Below are positions 13,501-24,169 of a stretch of DNA of 64,000 nucleotides, piece by piece; the first letter of the stretch is position 1, and each line of letters opens with the position of its first letter. The stretch lies in assembly GCA_949825065.1 (NCBI GenBank), contig OX463856.1, positions 15,794,948 to 15,858,947 of the forward strand. The letters run 5' to 3'. The notes beneath the pieces were generated by a model that was not told where the DNA came from, did no database searches, and saw only the letters and a program-made list of their open reading frames with translations. The stretch is from Odontocerum albicorne. Its lineage: Eukaryota; Arthropoda; Insecta; Trichoptera; Odontoceridae. Made by a program: the position numbers and the translations under genes.

Positions 13501-15215
13501 ACCGATGAACAACAACCACAGTAGAATAAGCTACGCTTAAATTCGTTCTATGTCGCTACCCCCTAACTAGCAAGTTTACACTCGCATAACTTGTACTCGT
13601 AGCTAGTGAACTTGCCTTGTGTAAGAGAGACGGTTTAATCTAATGTTCGTTACTTCTGGAACTCGTCTTCATCAAGGTTGATCTGAGCCTATACTCCACG
13701 TCCTCTTAGTAAATTAAAATTAGATAAAGACTGAATACATTTTTTATAAAACCGATTATATTAATTAATTCATATAGTACCCCTCGTCATAGCTTTATTG
13801 ATGATGCGAACATATTGAAGAATGCCCCAATAATTAAACATTTGGGTGAAAAACAATTGAAGTTGGCAAGTAACTCTCACCATAATAAGTGTTACAAAAA
13901 CAACACTCGCAGGCATACTAGTATATAGTATAGCGTAAGCGAATATTTTAACAACTCAAATTTATTAATTAGGCATGAATATCTTTCGTTTTATTTTCCA
14001 TTTTTTTGGGTACCATCAGGAATTGAACCCGAAACCCCCGTGTATAAAACCAGCGTCTTATCAATTATTCCACGGATGACATAAAACCGATGAACGTCCG
14101 ATTCATCGAGTCACTTTTGAAAGCTAAACAGCTAAGCTTCCCCATCTAACAGGACCATCAACAAATGGAGACTACACCTAACATATGTTAAATGCATTGA
14201 TAATTACATAAAATATACTTACTTCAGTTTTTAGAGAGACATTGTGTACGATCAAAAAATATACTTTGATAACATTTTCAACAACGTACACTATTATACT
14301 GAAAGCAATTGATGGATTTGTCCAAATATTAATTGTCATTCCATTCATCTTCAGTCCAAAGAAAATCGTAAAAATTGATGATGCGTAAATTACAAAACCA
14401 ACTAGTAGAACCATCAGAGTTGGTATAGAAAATAAATTCTTAACAGATTTAACCAAAACACTAAGATCGTAGTGCAGATCTTGGTAGAATGTCAATCTAT
14501 TCAACTTCCTTTGATCACAATGGGGTATATTTTTAAAGAGTATTTCTTGGCTTGTACTATTAAGATAATATTGAAAAAACAATTTCGATAGTTCGTCATT
14601 TAACAATTTATATCTAATTTGTAAACTGCGAAGATAACAAACTTCTTCAATAACGCAAATAGAAACTATTTGATCTATATGCAATCTTATTAAGAATTCC
14701 AAGAAAGTTTTACTTCGAATAATGTATTCAACATAAAATTTTGTGTAAAGGAACCAAATACATTCGTACAAGACGATCGTGATTATAAAAGTCAAAATAA
14801 ATCGTTTTAATGGCTTATTATTAATGTTTTTGCCAGTTAATGATAATTTTCTATCAATTTTTTCAAAATCCTTCCTAAGTTTTGCTTTTCCGTTTATATT
14901 TTTCCACGAACATATTGATATAACTATTAAAGCTGCGATGTTGATTCCGTAGGTCATTGATTCTATCACAACACTTATATTATGATCATCACTTGCTTTA
15001 AGTGTTACCATTAAATAATATGAATCATCCAAAGTGCACTTTAAAGTTGCAACAAATATTATCAAAGCGTATATCAATAAAAGTAAGTTGACATTTTTCC
15101 AAGTTCCTATAAAAGTGTATTCTACATCTTTAGGAGTTTTAATTGAAGCTATATTCAAACCGTACAATCTTGTCAATATATCAAAAGGAAATAAAGCCTT
15201 TTCTAATGTACACAT
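4511..15215 (-). CDS. Gustatory receptor (Gr) copy A, four exons
   Basis: Insect gustatory receptor, a seven-transmembrane ligand-gated cation channel of sensory neurons (7tm_7 family knowledge). Exons join phase 0: 14223-15215, 6923-6991, 5600-5689, 4511-4576, giving 331+23+30+21 = 405 aa, the usual Gr length. Hydrophobic segments lie near residues 43-60, 82-100, 138-160, 183-195, 265-288, 303-323 and in exon 4. The C-terminus carries the family signature TYLVSLVQ (TY-x5-Q), with I instead of the usual F after Q. The start is ATG at 15215, the first Met (MCTLEKALF). Introns are 7.2 kb, 1.2 kb and 1.0 kb. Intron 1 holds a hAT element, a satellite array and LINE pieces. All four frames are open, so the gene looks intact. 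It is a close paralogue of Gr copy B (24092-32462) and a distant one of 59855-63883. Ligand class cannot be read from sequence. Confidence 0.93.
4810..4975. repeat. ~55-bp tandem repeat in Gr intron 3
   Basis: Three units containing AAATAAGCAAATAAACACAT and AAATACTCT-type sequence. Copy B (24410-24510) has one unit fewer. A short frame over it on the minus strand is only the repeat. Confidence 0.75.
5055..5205 (+). mobile_element. SINE remnant, LINE-tailed family (in Gr intron 3)
   Basis: A degenerate tRNA-like 3' half precedes CCCAATTTATTTAAA, a TAGGTTTTAGTCTAGATT-type segment and TTCTGGTAGGCAGGATGATA. It aligns in order with 37955-38100. Copy B: ~24597-24745. Confidence 0.6.
5600..5689 (-). 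CDS. Gr copy A exon 3
   Basis: 90 bp, 30 codons, INQFSMQVVSFRVDINVCGM then FPVDYSLLLT, bounded by TCAG acceptor and GTAAAT donor. The CGMFP[VI]D core is shared with 62613-62702 and the dead exon at 55201-55290. Confidence 0.92.
5728..6020 (+). mobile_element. LINE 3' end, CR1/L2-like (in Gr intron 2)
   Basis: Starts with the last codons of a reverse-transcriptase frame (RLKKLLISSQ, stop) and runs through a 3' UTR to CTCGCCAGATTG and an A-rich end. It matches in inverted orientation the fuller copy at 18360-18760. Copy B (25238-25460) has an internal deletion. Confidence 0.65.
6838..6895 (-). mobile_element. tRNA-like SINE head remnant
   Basis: On the minus strand: a CTAGTTGGTAAGAC A-box-like start, then a degenerate B-box (GGAAATTTGATTCC). 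It sits beside Gr exon 2 in intron 2. Copy B counterpart is 26398-26460. No cloverleaf is intact. Confidence 0.45.
6923..6991 (-). CDS. Gr copy A exon 2
   Basis: 69 bp, 23 codons, encoding AERTGSVLHYISIYSNDK followed by five more residues. The acceptor (TTTCAG) is immediately upstream and the donor GTAAGA downstream. It aligns residue for residue with exon 2 of the third Gr (AHKTGDILQYISIHS). Protein identical to copy B. Confidence 0.9.
7150..7760. repeat. ~203-bp tandem repeat, 3 units (copy A)
   Basis: ATTTCCACCAAAG recurs at 7171, 7377 and 7577 (periods 206 and 200), each followed by GTTGGATGTTAAGCTCATAA-like sequence. It lies in Gr intron 1. Copy B counterpart is ~26713-27320. Overlapping short frames on both strands are repeat shadows. 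Confidence 0.88.
8188..8253. repeat. 30-bp perfect inverted repeat, 6-nt loop
   Basis: 8188-8217 and 8224-8253 are perfect reverse complements around AATACG. A further ACTTAT/ATAAGT pair outside extends the stem. Conserved in copy B (29039-29104) with one change. It could be a small MITE or a cruciform former. Confidence 0.85.
8985..9330 (+). pseudogene. hAT transposase remnant, N-proximal core
   Basis: Translates as SHQTTCRRLNNISEEIVMNL and, further on, DENTDILDTSQLAVFIFGVD. This matches the first catalytic region (ALDESTD-like) of the GTF2IRD2/ZBED5-type hAT transposases. A stop follows KSL and frameshifts precede the TTDGAPAM motif. The N-terminal BED-finger part is absent. Confidence 0.82.
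9274..11685. repeat. 67-bp satellite, 36 copies, from hAT transposase core
   Basis: 36 contiguous, nearly identical 67-bp units with no spacers. Each contains TTAACAACAGATGGAGCGCC then GGCTATGATTG, which encodes LTTDGAPAMI, the conserved hAT motif with a catalytic Asp. 67 is not a multiple of 3, so no frame spans units. Eight units carry GATAAAAAAC instead of GATTAACAAC. The flanks join to one ancestral unit: left ...ATTTG/TCCG, right GATTG/GAAAA, a TTG microhomology. Confidence 0.97.
11686..12030 (+). pseudogene. hAT transposase remnant, central part
   Basis: Continues from the array: KNKGAVNLVFGLKK, then LQYRQFKAYLTELDSKYGDI and EEIDVFMTEENVLVPEL, then WLQDLCFSVDITEKLNQLNM. Order and spacing match hAT transposases of the GTF2IRD2-like group (RQF..L.ELD.EYGD..., LCDITEHLN). 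Several in-frame stops make it dead. Confidence 0.85.
12420..12644 (+). pseudogene. hAT transposase C-terminal fragment
   Basis: 12513-12644 reads as KNKNRASITDLNLKNQLMCA and ISNIEIDLEKLNMRKEAQ, stop: the C-terminal dimerisation end typical of this hAT group. Just upstream, TGGATTACCATACGATTGTG is repeated three times in tandem. Copy B keeps this fragment at 29715-29847. Confidence 0.75.
13111..13560 (+). pseudogene. RTE-like LINE fragment (copy A)
   Basis: Translates piecewise as LGDLISKNGG, AMISL.WI.RSI, RLVRSLLFSIALFGIET and TMRNNERN. This is the region after the reverse-transcriptase palm in RTE-type elements (YLGDLIS...RLVRSLIFPIALYGAETWTM). The hAT at 8780 is inserted in its YLGD codons. 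Frameshifted and truncated. Copy B counterpart is 30361-30800. Confidence 0.75.
14005..14082 (-). mobile_element. tRNA-like SINE head remnant (copy A)
   Basis: On the minus strand: CCGTGGAATAATTGATAAGA (A-box region), then GGGTTTCGGGTTCAATTCC (B-box). It lies just outside the exon 1 donor, in intron 1. Copy B: 31253-31327. The body is not clear. Confidence 0.55.
14223..15215 (-). CDS. Gr copy A exon 1
   Basis: 331 codons, open from MCTLEKALF to NVSLKTE, followed by donor GTAAGT (reverse complement ACTTAC at 14217-14222). The open frame runs on into the intron to 14178; those last 15 codons are not part of the protein. Conserved with the plus-strand Gr: FGLN/YGLN near residue 18, LTGK near 126, VIEE near 188, DLHY near 246. 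Confidence 0.95.
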
Positions 15216-15820
15216 TTTGAAATTTTATTTTTTTTTCAAATTTATCAAAACTCGTTTGGTTTGCAATTATTCGACAATCAGTTTCTTTTAGAACTTCACT
15301 TCAGAATTGCTTAAATTTATATCAAAGAAATAATTATTACTTTCTATACAAACAATGACAATCTTGTATTTTGATTTTTATCAAACATATATGGTTCGTG
15401 TGACTTGTGTGTTTTAAAAAAATATCGCTTTAATATATTGTCAGAGATTTCTAAACTTCACGAATCCAATTGATATTAAATCAATCTAAAAAATATAATA
15501 AACATAATTTGGTATTCCCGTTAGTGCTCATTAAATAAAGTTTTTACTTTTTTATAATAAACTTTATACTTATTATTTGTTTCCGTGTCCAAACAATCAA
15601 TTGTTAATTATGTCAAGTGTTTGCAGTTGAATACAACAGAGTAAATACCCGTTTGTTGATTTCCCTCATTTTGTATTAATATAATATTTTAAGAGAAGAT
15701 GACGTAACAGAAGAAATTTTTCTACATTTTAGAATTCTTGTTTAGTTATCTGACTAAAAAAAACATCGATTAAAATAGTATTTTATTTGATACTTGTACG
15801 TTCTAGAGGGTCTAGAAACA
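15216..15820. other. 5' flank of Gr copy A
   Basis: AT-rich upstream sequence, shared with 32463-33060. No upstream in-frame ATG joins exon 1. No TATA box can be singled out in sequence this AT-rich. No other gene seen. Confidence 0.5.
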
Positions 15821-15824
15821 TTCT

Positions 15825-15925
15825 AAGCCCTCAAATTCTGCAACCACAATTATTCGACAACAATTCTCCACCCACAATTCTTCGCGTCCACAATTCGTCG
15901 ATTGGAAAATTATTCGACAAAAAAA
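15825..15925. repeat. Array of CCACAATTCTTCG-like motifs, left (copy A)
   Basis: Loose tandem copies of CCACAATTCTTCG/CCACAATTATTCGAC. The right block at 17245-17460 has the reverse complement, so the two form an inverted pair around ~1.3 kb. Copy B: 33065-33165 and 34510-34675. Confidence 0.75.
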
Positions 15926-16289
15926 TATTAAAAAACATACATTGTAGATAAATATGAGTTTCATTTATAATGACAGATTTTTTCCTTTTTATTATATCAG
16001 CTGTTTCGTGAACATTTTTACTTATTTTTAAACATACTTTCTACCCGCCTTGTGCTACTCCCTTTAAACGACATATGTATTTATTTCATCTAGTATTTTT
16101 ACCTAGATACCCCTTACTTCGGTAATATATTTTCTATCAACTAAAAAAAGAGAAAGGTGCACGTGCTCCAATTACCTCAATCTCTTGCACCATCGGATTC
16201 AGTACAGCGGTATGGATGGTGAGTGCTGATGGGAAACGGCTCACTCAATTAAAAAGGAGGAAAAAAGAAATAAAAGAAACGCTACGGAG

Positions 16290-16800
16290 GATTCTCGACT
16301 ATGAGACCCAGCAGCGATGACATATTTACCATCAAACCGTTTCTATTTCCTTGTTGGAGTTGGCAGAGAAGAGGGACCGTTAGACTTTTCTATCACTACA
16401 CACATCTGTCACCTCTTCTATATCCGTGCCTCTCCCCATACAGCTCCTACGATTTCTCTGAATATTTACATTTTCTTCTTTCAAAATATCATTCACTTGA
16501 TCCAACCATCCTTTCCATGATCATTTTCTGCCACGCCTTTCAACTCACTTTTTCAATGTTTATTTGTTTTTTTAGTGTTCTACATTCATTGGTTTTACTT
16601 GCCCAAACCATCTCAGAGTGCTCTTCTTGATGGTACGTAGGACATCAAATATAAGTTTCCATATATTCATAATAACTTCTTTCCGTATTCTGTCATACAT
16701 TGTCACCCTAAATATTCTTCTCAGTGCGCGCATTTCTATCCCTCAGATCGTTTCAGTATTTTTCTACGTCCATGTTTCACTTCCATGCATCAAATTTGGT
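16290..16800 (-). pseudogene. LINE reverse-transcriptase 3' remnant, antisense (copy A)
   Basis: Minus-strand pieces such as HQEEHSEMVWASKTNE, KNI.GDNV and WNMDV fit the C-terminal region downstream of the LINE palm domain (LRWFGHV-like, RRILRV-like), with many frameshifts. Copy B: 33540-34075. Subfamily uncertain. Confidence 0.5.
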
Positions 16801-16974
16801 GATAGAATAATGCTATAGAATATTGAATAAACATATTTTTGGTCAAATCGTATATTTATATTTGATATAATTATTACTTCTCTACCAAGTATATTTTTTT
16901 AAAACGATTACACAACATTATTAAGATGAAATAAAACATATTTTGATAAAACTTAGTTCACATGAATTTATTTA

Positions 16975-17125
16975 GAAAAAGTTTTACAAGTATGTTATCA
17001 ATTGAGTCATGTTATAAATTAAAATAAAAAAGTTTTACATGTATCAATCACTTGAACATTGTTATAAATTAAGTTCAGAGAGTTTTACACATAGGCCATT
17101 AATTGAGTAATATATTAATTATGGT
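16975..17125. repeat. ~50-bp imperfect tandem repeat
   Basis: GTTTTACA-led units at 16980, 17031 and 17080, each with a CAATTGAGT/CATTGTTATAAATTAA-like second half. Copy B: 34215-34370. Confidence 0.6.
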
Positions 17126-17244
17126 CAAAATTGGAATCACATGTTCAAACGTTTATTGACATAATAAAGTACACAACTATGTAACACACATTTAAAAATA
17201 TAAGGAAAAGGAATTTATTTGTAAATTTTATGATTTAAAGTTTT

Positions 17245-17460
17245 CACGTAGGCAATGTGCGAAGTAAGTGTAAGTGCGAAGAACTGTGGACGCGAAGAAC
17301 TGTGGGGGAAGAATTGTGGACAAAGAATTGTGGCCTCGAAGAATTGTGTTCGAAGAGTTGTGGATGAAGGATTGTGGCGGAGAGTTTTGTTGCTTCGAAA
17401 CATTGTGGATACGAAGAATTGTGGCCGCTAATAATTGTGGCTGCGAAGAATGTATATTAA
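17245..17460. repeat. Array of CGAAGAATTGTGG motifs, right (copy A)
   Basis: About ten imperfect copies of CGAAGAATTGTGG spaced 12-19 bp, inverted relative to 15825-15925. Long open frames here are shadows. Together the blocks resemble fold-back transposon ends, but no target duplication is clear. Confidence 0.75.
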
Positions 17461-17789
17461 CATACTCGTATATTGGTGTGGAGTAGATGAAGGCTGGTGT
17501 GGAGGAGATGAAGGCTATGATGTAGTAGTTTTTGATGCTCTGTCCTCTCTGTCTTCTCCAACATAGAAATGGCATAATGATATCACTAAATCATTTTATG
17601 AAATGGCGCACTGTTTGGGAATCTCTGAATCATTCGTCAATTAAACTGACACAAAAGAGTCTTATCAAAATTGAAAATATGAACATAATTAATGTTTCAA
17701 ATTTAATAATTATATAATTTAATATTTAAAGGAATAGGGAATAATAAAACTAAAGGAAATCTATTCTTAAATATAAATTACATACATAT

Positions 17790-18260
17790 CATCACGCCGT
17801 GTTCCTTGCGGGGTAGACATAAACCAGATCTCCAAACTTTTCTATCCAAGTACATAACGTTTGCTTCCTCCATATTCTCAAATCTCGTCATGCTCAATAT
17901 TTTATAACTAATACTACTTGCAGTACATTCTTTTTAAATCTGGTATATTTGATCCAGCCACATTCTCTTCCACTCCCACATTGCACTTCTTACTCATATA
18001 CCCGCTTAGTCATTGTTTTATCATTAATTCTCTACATATATCCAAACTATCTTCTAAGTTCTTATTTCTTGTTACCTAAAATATTCTAAAGTTTATTTCT
18101 GATGTCTTCATTCCACCATCTTTCAAACATTGATACTCCATAAATTTACGTTAGTGCACGCATCTCCACAGCATTTACCTTTCATTTATCTTTCTTTTTT
18201 CAAGTACAATATTAATTATTTTACCTGAAGGTGGACTGACCAACACAGTATTACGTATTA
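17790..18260 (-). pseudogene. Degraded LINE remnant, antisense (copy A)
   Basis: Minus-strand homology is weak: an ICGRDQFMSTPQGTR-like end near 17800 and a stretch resembling the 3' coding part of RTE-like elements, as at 51260-51690. Copy B: 34980-35430. Heavily decayed. Confidence 0.4.
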
Positions 18261-18359
18261 TCTTTTTCGCTTGTATTTTCGAGGTTGTTGTATCTTACGT
18301 TGTGCTTCGTTTACATTCTTCCATTTTGATACCCTTCTTTTAATGTTCTTTTGAATTTT

Positions 18360-18760
18360 TTATTTATTTATTTAACACTTTTATTGCTAATACAATCTGG
18401 CGAGATTATTTCACGTTGGCAATATCTTCCAACCAATCAGACAATAGTAAATGAAGCCAGTTACATGGTCGCAAAAAATATTTAAATGACTATCCATCCC
18501 CATGAAATCCATGAAAACATGCGTGTGCATATGCCCACTAACCCCACAAAGACGGACAATCACCCGAACATTATTTTTCATATAAAGTGAGATATAATCA
18601 ACCAAAAGAAAAGGAAGGGATGGTGGAGAGGAAAGGAAAAAAATCAGAAATATTACTGACTAGAAATTAAAGGTTTTTTCAATCGCTTCTTAAAGCATGC
18701 TAAGGACGAAGCGAATCTAACATTGGTTTGTAACTGATTCCAAAGTATTTTCTATATTTC
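18360..18760 (-). mobile_element. LINE 3' end, CR1/L2-like, antisense (copy A)
   Basis: On the minus strand the frame ends WNQLQTNVRFASSLACFKKR then LKKPLISSQ stop, the usual C-terminus of LINE reverse transcriptases. The 3' UTR ends GGTTGGAAGATATTGCC...CTCGCCAGATTGTATTAGC and a TAAA-type repeat. Copy B: 35545-35945. The last ~50 bp matches the SINE tail at 38070-38114. Confidence 0.75.
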
Positions 18761-19525
18761 CTAACTATCCTATCATAACATGCATGAACATACTACCTAG
18801 ATGGCATAACTGATCAACCTGTTCCAGTTTATCTGACTTAACCCATACATCTCATACGCTTTTAACCTCGCTTCTTTCTTTAGCTATTACATTCAATATC
18901 AATCCTTTTGCTAGACATATTTCATACTGCTAACTTATATTCCTTGAAATCGACATACTTATTTTTCACCTATCTTACAACTCTCTTATAATATAAATTA
19001 TAAATAAGTAAAAAAAAGTGGACCATTTTTTGGTTAAGGGTAGTTTTATCAAGACTTAGAGAGTGTAGGAAATGGAAGAGAATGATTCGATGAAAAGGAT
19101 AATAACAGGTATGTCTAGACATTGTAAGCTTAATAAATTATAAATAAACTAGAGGGCATGCCTCTTGTCGCTCCGGGGCCCAACCCCTTATTGACGCTAC
19201 ACGCTAACTTGTAAATAAAATTAGTATCTATCTGTATCCATAAGTTGAATAATTTATATAATAATATCAATTTGTAAGCCATTTCCGAACTCCGGAAAAT
19301 AAATACGATGGTTTCAGAAATTCGAATTCGAGTAAAACAGGATAGCTATTTACTTAGTTATTTAGAATTTCATTCCGTAATTATTTGAAAGAGGGTTAAT
19401 GTAGAAAAAACACTATAATATTATACACCTAAAGTTATTTTAAAATTAATGCAATAATCATTAAGAATGTTATTGAAAACACAAACATACAGGAAATAGT
19501 AAACTTGAAGAAATTAAATAAAAGA
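18761..19525. other. No gene seen (end of copy A)
   Basis: AT-rich intergenic DNA repeated at 35946-36710. A GC-richer patch at 19150-19200 (GCATGCCTCTTGTCGCTCCG) stands out but I cannot assign it. Confidence 0.5.
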
Positions 19526-19939
19526 GATGGGAAAAGAATTACGTTAAATCCCATGCAAATGTGACATTTTATGTAAAACTATTATTTTGACCTGTTCCTT
19601 GTCTTTTACCTTCAATAATTTAAGCAATGCAGTTGTGAACGCACCCTCAAACAACCAATATAAAAAATAATTAATGAGTAAATATTGATTCAGGTAGAAA
19701 AAGTCTATCTCGTTCAAAATATTGTTCTTGAGATTTGATGCAGATTTTGAACGCATCCTCAAACAACCAACATATAATATTATCAATGAGTAAATACTGG
19801 TTCAGGTAGAAAAAGGTCCACCTCGTTCAAAAGTTTGTTCTTAAGACTTAATTATCTCCAATCCCTATTTCTTCAGTATATCTTCTCACTCTCAATTAGT
19901 TTCAGACACTTACATTTGTTTCGTAAATGTTTTCGCAGC

Positions 19940-20415
19940 TCAATCTCTCAATGTGACAACACCATCTTAATATACCTTTCTAAATATTCCTTGTTACATC
20001 CATCTCGAATAATCCCTCAATGTGACAACACCATCTTAATATACCTTTCTAAATATTCCTTGTTACATCCATCTCGAGCAATCCCTCAATGTGACAATAC
20101 CATCTTAATATCCCTTTCTAAATATTCCTTGTTACATCCATCTCGAGCAATCCCTCAATGTGACAATACCATCTTAATATCCCTTTCTAAATATTCCTTG
20201 TTACATCCATCTCGAGCAATCCCTCAATGTGACCACACCCCTTTCTAAATATTCCCTGTAACATCCATATCGAACAATCTCTCAATATGACAACACCATA
20301 TTACTATAATTTTCTAAATATTCCTTGTAACATCCATCTCGAACAATCTCTCAATATGACAACACCATATTACTAGAATTTTCTAAATATTTCTTATAAC
20401 ATCCATCTCGAACAA
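19940..20415. repeat. 69-bp minisatellite, 7 units (copy B)
   Basis: Counterpart of 415-890. Units start at 19947, 20016, 20085, 20154, 20223, 20281 and 20350, with the same short unit in the same place, so the array predates the duplication. Confidence 0.92.
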
Positions 20416-21917
20416 AAAATTATCCGTTATTCGACCATTTCTTTCTTTACCACACCATACGATAAATGTTTATGATTAAAATTATATTTTTTTGTTGGAA
20501 TTTTTGTATGCTTACTGCTCCATATATGATTTTTTCTATGAAATCAACTCGCCTTGGCTGGATATATGCCAAGTACAGCAAGGGAGAACGTTGCATATTT
20601 CAAAGTAAAAATAGTGTAATGCAAGAAGTAAAATTTATACATATTACCACTTGTTTGAAACGTTTGAAAAATAATGAAATCTCTCGCTTCATTGGTTTTT
20701 GTCCCTGATAACTATTCAAGGTACAGAAAAAAAAACACCTTTTTAATCCCTTTCGAACAGGACCTCAGATATCGATGTTTTCCATATTTCCGAAAATGGT
20801 TTTGATAAGGTATTTTGAGTTTTGATAGTAATGGGAGTAAGTTGTTGTGGCTTAACAAATTTGTTTTGTTTACTTTTCTTTGCTGTATATAAATTCTTTG
20901 AAGCTAACATATGTTATGTTTCACCTGTATATGAAAGCTTTGTAAAAAATAATTAATAAATAAAAAATGTTGGTGCCCTTGTTCGACTTTATTTATATAA
21001 TTTTAAGTGATTTTCGGTATACTTCTAATTTTGAATAACTTTCTTGCCTTAATTTGTTCACTTCAACTGTCGATTTTTTAGAATTTATGTACTATACAAT
21101 ATAAATCAAGGGATTATAATGTTATGTAATATTGTCACTATATTATTTCAATAAATATAAATCACATAGTGGAAAATCTTCTTTAATTCCCAATATTCCA
21201 CTTTGAAGAAACTTAATGTCTAATATTAAGTTTTTTTTCTTCCTTACACATTATCCCGCCCATTTGATCCAGTATTTTTTTACTTAATTTGCCTTTTCCA
21301 CGTACACTTTGAATTTCTGACTTATAAACTCGCTTATTTTAACAGTTTTTTCAGCTATCAAACTGTAATTAATCACAAAATTGTTTCAAAATCTTACATG
21401 GTTTCCTGTAGGACAGGGGTTTTGTGTATTTTTGGATATTTTTGCTTTGTGGATTTAGAAAAAAAGCAATATTTTCCCTTATCCAAAATTTATTTTTCAA
21501 AAGCGTGTTTTTTCATAATTTTAATATAGACTAGAATTCAAATTTATCTTAAAAAAATTGTAACCTATGTCAAAGTTCCTTTTCAATAATTTAATATTGA
21601 ACTTAACCCAAGAACCTACTAAATTTATAATAAAAAACACAAACACTTTCAAAAATTTCAAATTTTACAATATTATTTTATGCCATCTATTTTTAGGAAT
21701 AGTTTTACAAGTTCAAATGTTTATCACTAGTTCGTTCGTTTGTTGCTCGTAGTCTAGGATACCCCTCTGCCAACTTTGATTTAGTTTGAAAAAAAAAGCT
21801 GTGCCGTGGAGCTTTTTTAAAGACAATGAGCCGTTTCACACCAGCCAACTCACCGACTACACCGCTGTACTGGATTCCATGGTACACCGAAGTGAGACGA
21901 CCGGAGCACAGTGATAC

Positions 21918-22134
21918 ATTTTTTTTCTCGTTTTGAAATAATAGAAATGACCTCAGTCATAAATATCCTTATACCCCCGAACACAAGGCATATGACCTCA
22001 GTCATAAATATCCTTATACCCCCGAACACAAGGAAGAAACTTACCTGTGTCATTCGAGGGGTAACACAGCACGGAGTTTGAACTGACAACCTTCTACATG
22101 GAAGTCCAGTGCGTTACCGCACGGCCATAAACCT
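21918..22134 (-). mobile_element. tRNA-derived SINE, antisense (copy B)
   Basis: Counterpart of 2390-2565. A 44-bp segment of its body is tandemly doubled: ATGACCTCAGTCATAAATAT occurs twice, near 21947 and 21992. This accounts for a copy-specific length difference. Confidence 0.65.
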
Positions 22135-23335
22135 CGAACACGAACACTTTCAAAGGTTTCAAAACTCATTATATTCAGCCATTTATTTTTAGGAATAGTT
22201 TTACAAGTTCTTCAGTTTATCACTAGTAGTGGCATATACAGGTATGGGGAAGTACCTTATCTTACAGCCACAGCCGCAACCTTCCTAAAAGTTTTTTTTA
22301 ATAGTTCAATAAAAGAGTTCGACTCTCAAATTAGACCACCATTAAGAAGTCTACTCTTCATATAAAGTTTTCTTTCATTATAATTATTATTATTACAAAT
22401 TAAAACACCAAACGTTCCTCCTAGAAAAAAAACTAATAAAAAACTATTTTAGTAAATTTTTTACCATCCTGAAATATATGCAAGACAATTTCACACATTT
22501 TGAAAATCTAATTGCAATCACGATTTTCATTTTATCGATCATCAATTGTTTTGCCCCAAAAACCACCAGTATAAGAATATTTTGATAAAAGGAAAGATAT
22601 TGCATTACATTTTCGTTAATAGTAAAGTCTGGTTTATTTTTCATATCTTACAACCAACCAAAAATATATTGAAGATACTTGAAGTGTAATCCAGACCGAT
22701 ATGTTACACCTTTGAAAAAAATAGTACTAGCGAGAAATAAATCCTAAATCTCCGGGTCGAAAGATAGATATCTTACCAATTAGACGGCGAAGGTTATCTT
22801 TGTGCGGTGACTATCTCGTTCAGGTGTGATGTACAAAAAATACAAGAGCTTGCAAAAATAAATTTATAAACGTGAACGACATTGAAAAAAGGAACACATT
22901 TGGCTTTAGGTGGAGTGAAATGTATTTGTTAAGTGTTCTTATATATTATTATATGTATGTATACTTTGATAAGATTTCGTGTATTTTCGTAAGCTGCATA
23001 CACAACCCATATATCGAACACTTTGAGGTAGACAAAGATCGATTAAATTGAAATGTTACTCGAGCAAATGAACGTCACCCAAAAATATTGAACAACAATT
23101 AATTAAATATAACACATCAATAATATTGCTGTTAAAGTGTTAATGTCGCTCTATTACAAGACATGTTTTGTTCAGCGTAGCTACATTTAGGAAGAACAGA
23201 GGCTTCTTTAATCCAGTAATCAGTGTAATGAAAGGACAATACATTGGCTAAATCGGACGTAGGCATATTTGGTTCCACCCTACGAGTATAAGGGTTAAGA
23301 AGACAGTGGTTAAATTGACGAAACAATGAATGTTT

Positions 23336-24091
23336 TTATTTCTGTACAACCATAGTAAGATTATCTCTATTGTCTGATGGGTAAGATGTCTATGTTCCAA
23401 TCAGGGGGGTTTCAGATTAAATTCTTATTAGAATTTGAAAAAAATATAAGGGATCTTGTTAGTATTTATTTCAGACTTATTTGATATCATTCTGGTTGGA
23501 TTGAAATGATTGCCACATGTCCACAAACTCATAAAGTTGTACTTTATATAACAAAATTGTAATACTATAATTATAACAGTTTCACTAACCTATTAACGTT
23601 ACTAAATGAGATGAGCACTGGCAATTGTAATTTAAATCGTTCGTTTTATTCTATGATTGATTTCCAGTAAATTTTCTTTAAAATAAACTTAAAATGCTTG
23701 AATTCATTCAATTGAATTGATATTATTTATTTACAGTATATTTTGACCGTTAATAATTTAAACAAAATATAATTAAAATTCAGACAATATTATTGTGGAA
23801 TCCCATTGAAGATTTAATTTATTCGGAAAAGTGAATATTTATTTCAAAATCTTGTTAACAAAGGCAAGTGGATTGTTAGAAAAATGTTTAAATAGGCTCT
23901 TTAAAGCTTCCTTTGCCAAATATTTGATTCTCTAGTAGGGTAAAAAATGTTTTTCGGAGTTGTTGCCATATGACGGCTTAAATGATAACAGGCGGTATGA
24001 ACGCGTTGCAGCATTCATCCTCAGAGGGATGTAAAAAACCATTACAGAATATATTAAACACGCAAGAAGCTCCAACTTAGTTTTATTAATT
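23336..24091. other. 3' flank of Gr copy B, SINE remnant
   Basis: Counterpart of 3771-4510. Contains a SINE remnant at ~23340-23540; the rest is AT-rich with no gene. A minus-strand AATAAA at 24087-24082 lies just beyond the Gr stop. Confidence 0.55.
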
Positions 24092-24169
24092 TTAACTAAT
24101 TGTTATATTGTTTAACGAATAATATATTTGTACTAAAGACACCAGGTATGTTGCAGTCACCGTCAAAAC
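24092..24169 (-). CDS. Gr copy B exon 4
   Basis: VLTVTATYLVSLVQIYYSLN then NITIS, stop. An 8-bp insertion relative to copy A moves the stop and adds four residues after NN. One substitution (F to Y) after QIY. Confidence 0.92.
   Translation of the reverse strand, partial: VLTVTATYLVSLVQIYYSLNNITIS

Larger units (their letters stand above)
1..19525. repeat. Segmental tandem duplication, copy A
   Basis: Bases 1-19525 align end to end with 19526-36710 at what looks by eye like a few percent divergence. The same order of minisatellites, SINEs, LINE pieces and Gr exons is present in both. The window opens exactly at the repeat start, so the array may continue to the left. Copy A is longer because it keeps a full hAT element with a 2.4-kb satellite, and it lacks the mariner found in copy B. 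Confidence 0.95.

Noticed and set aside
13760..13925. Possible Gr exon on the minus strand (VTCQLQLFF..., copy B VTCLLQLFF... at 31021-31206)
   Set aside because: Does not fit exon length or phase of the other Gr genes, and the true exons were found elsewhere.
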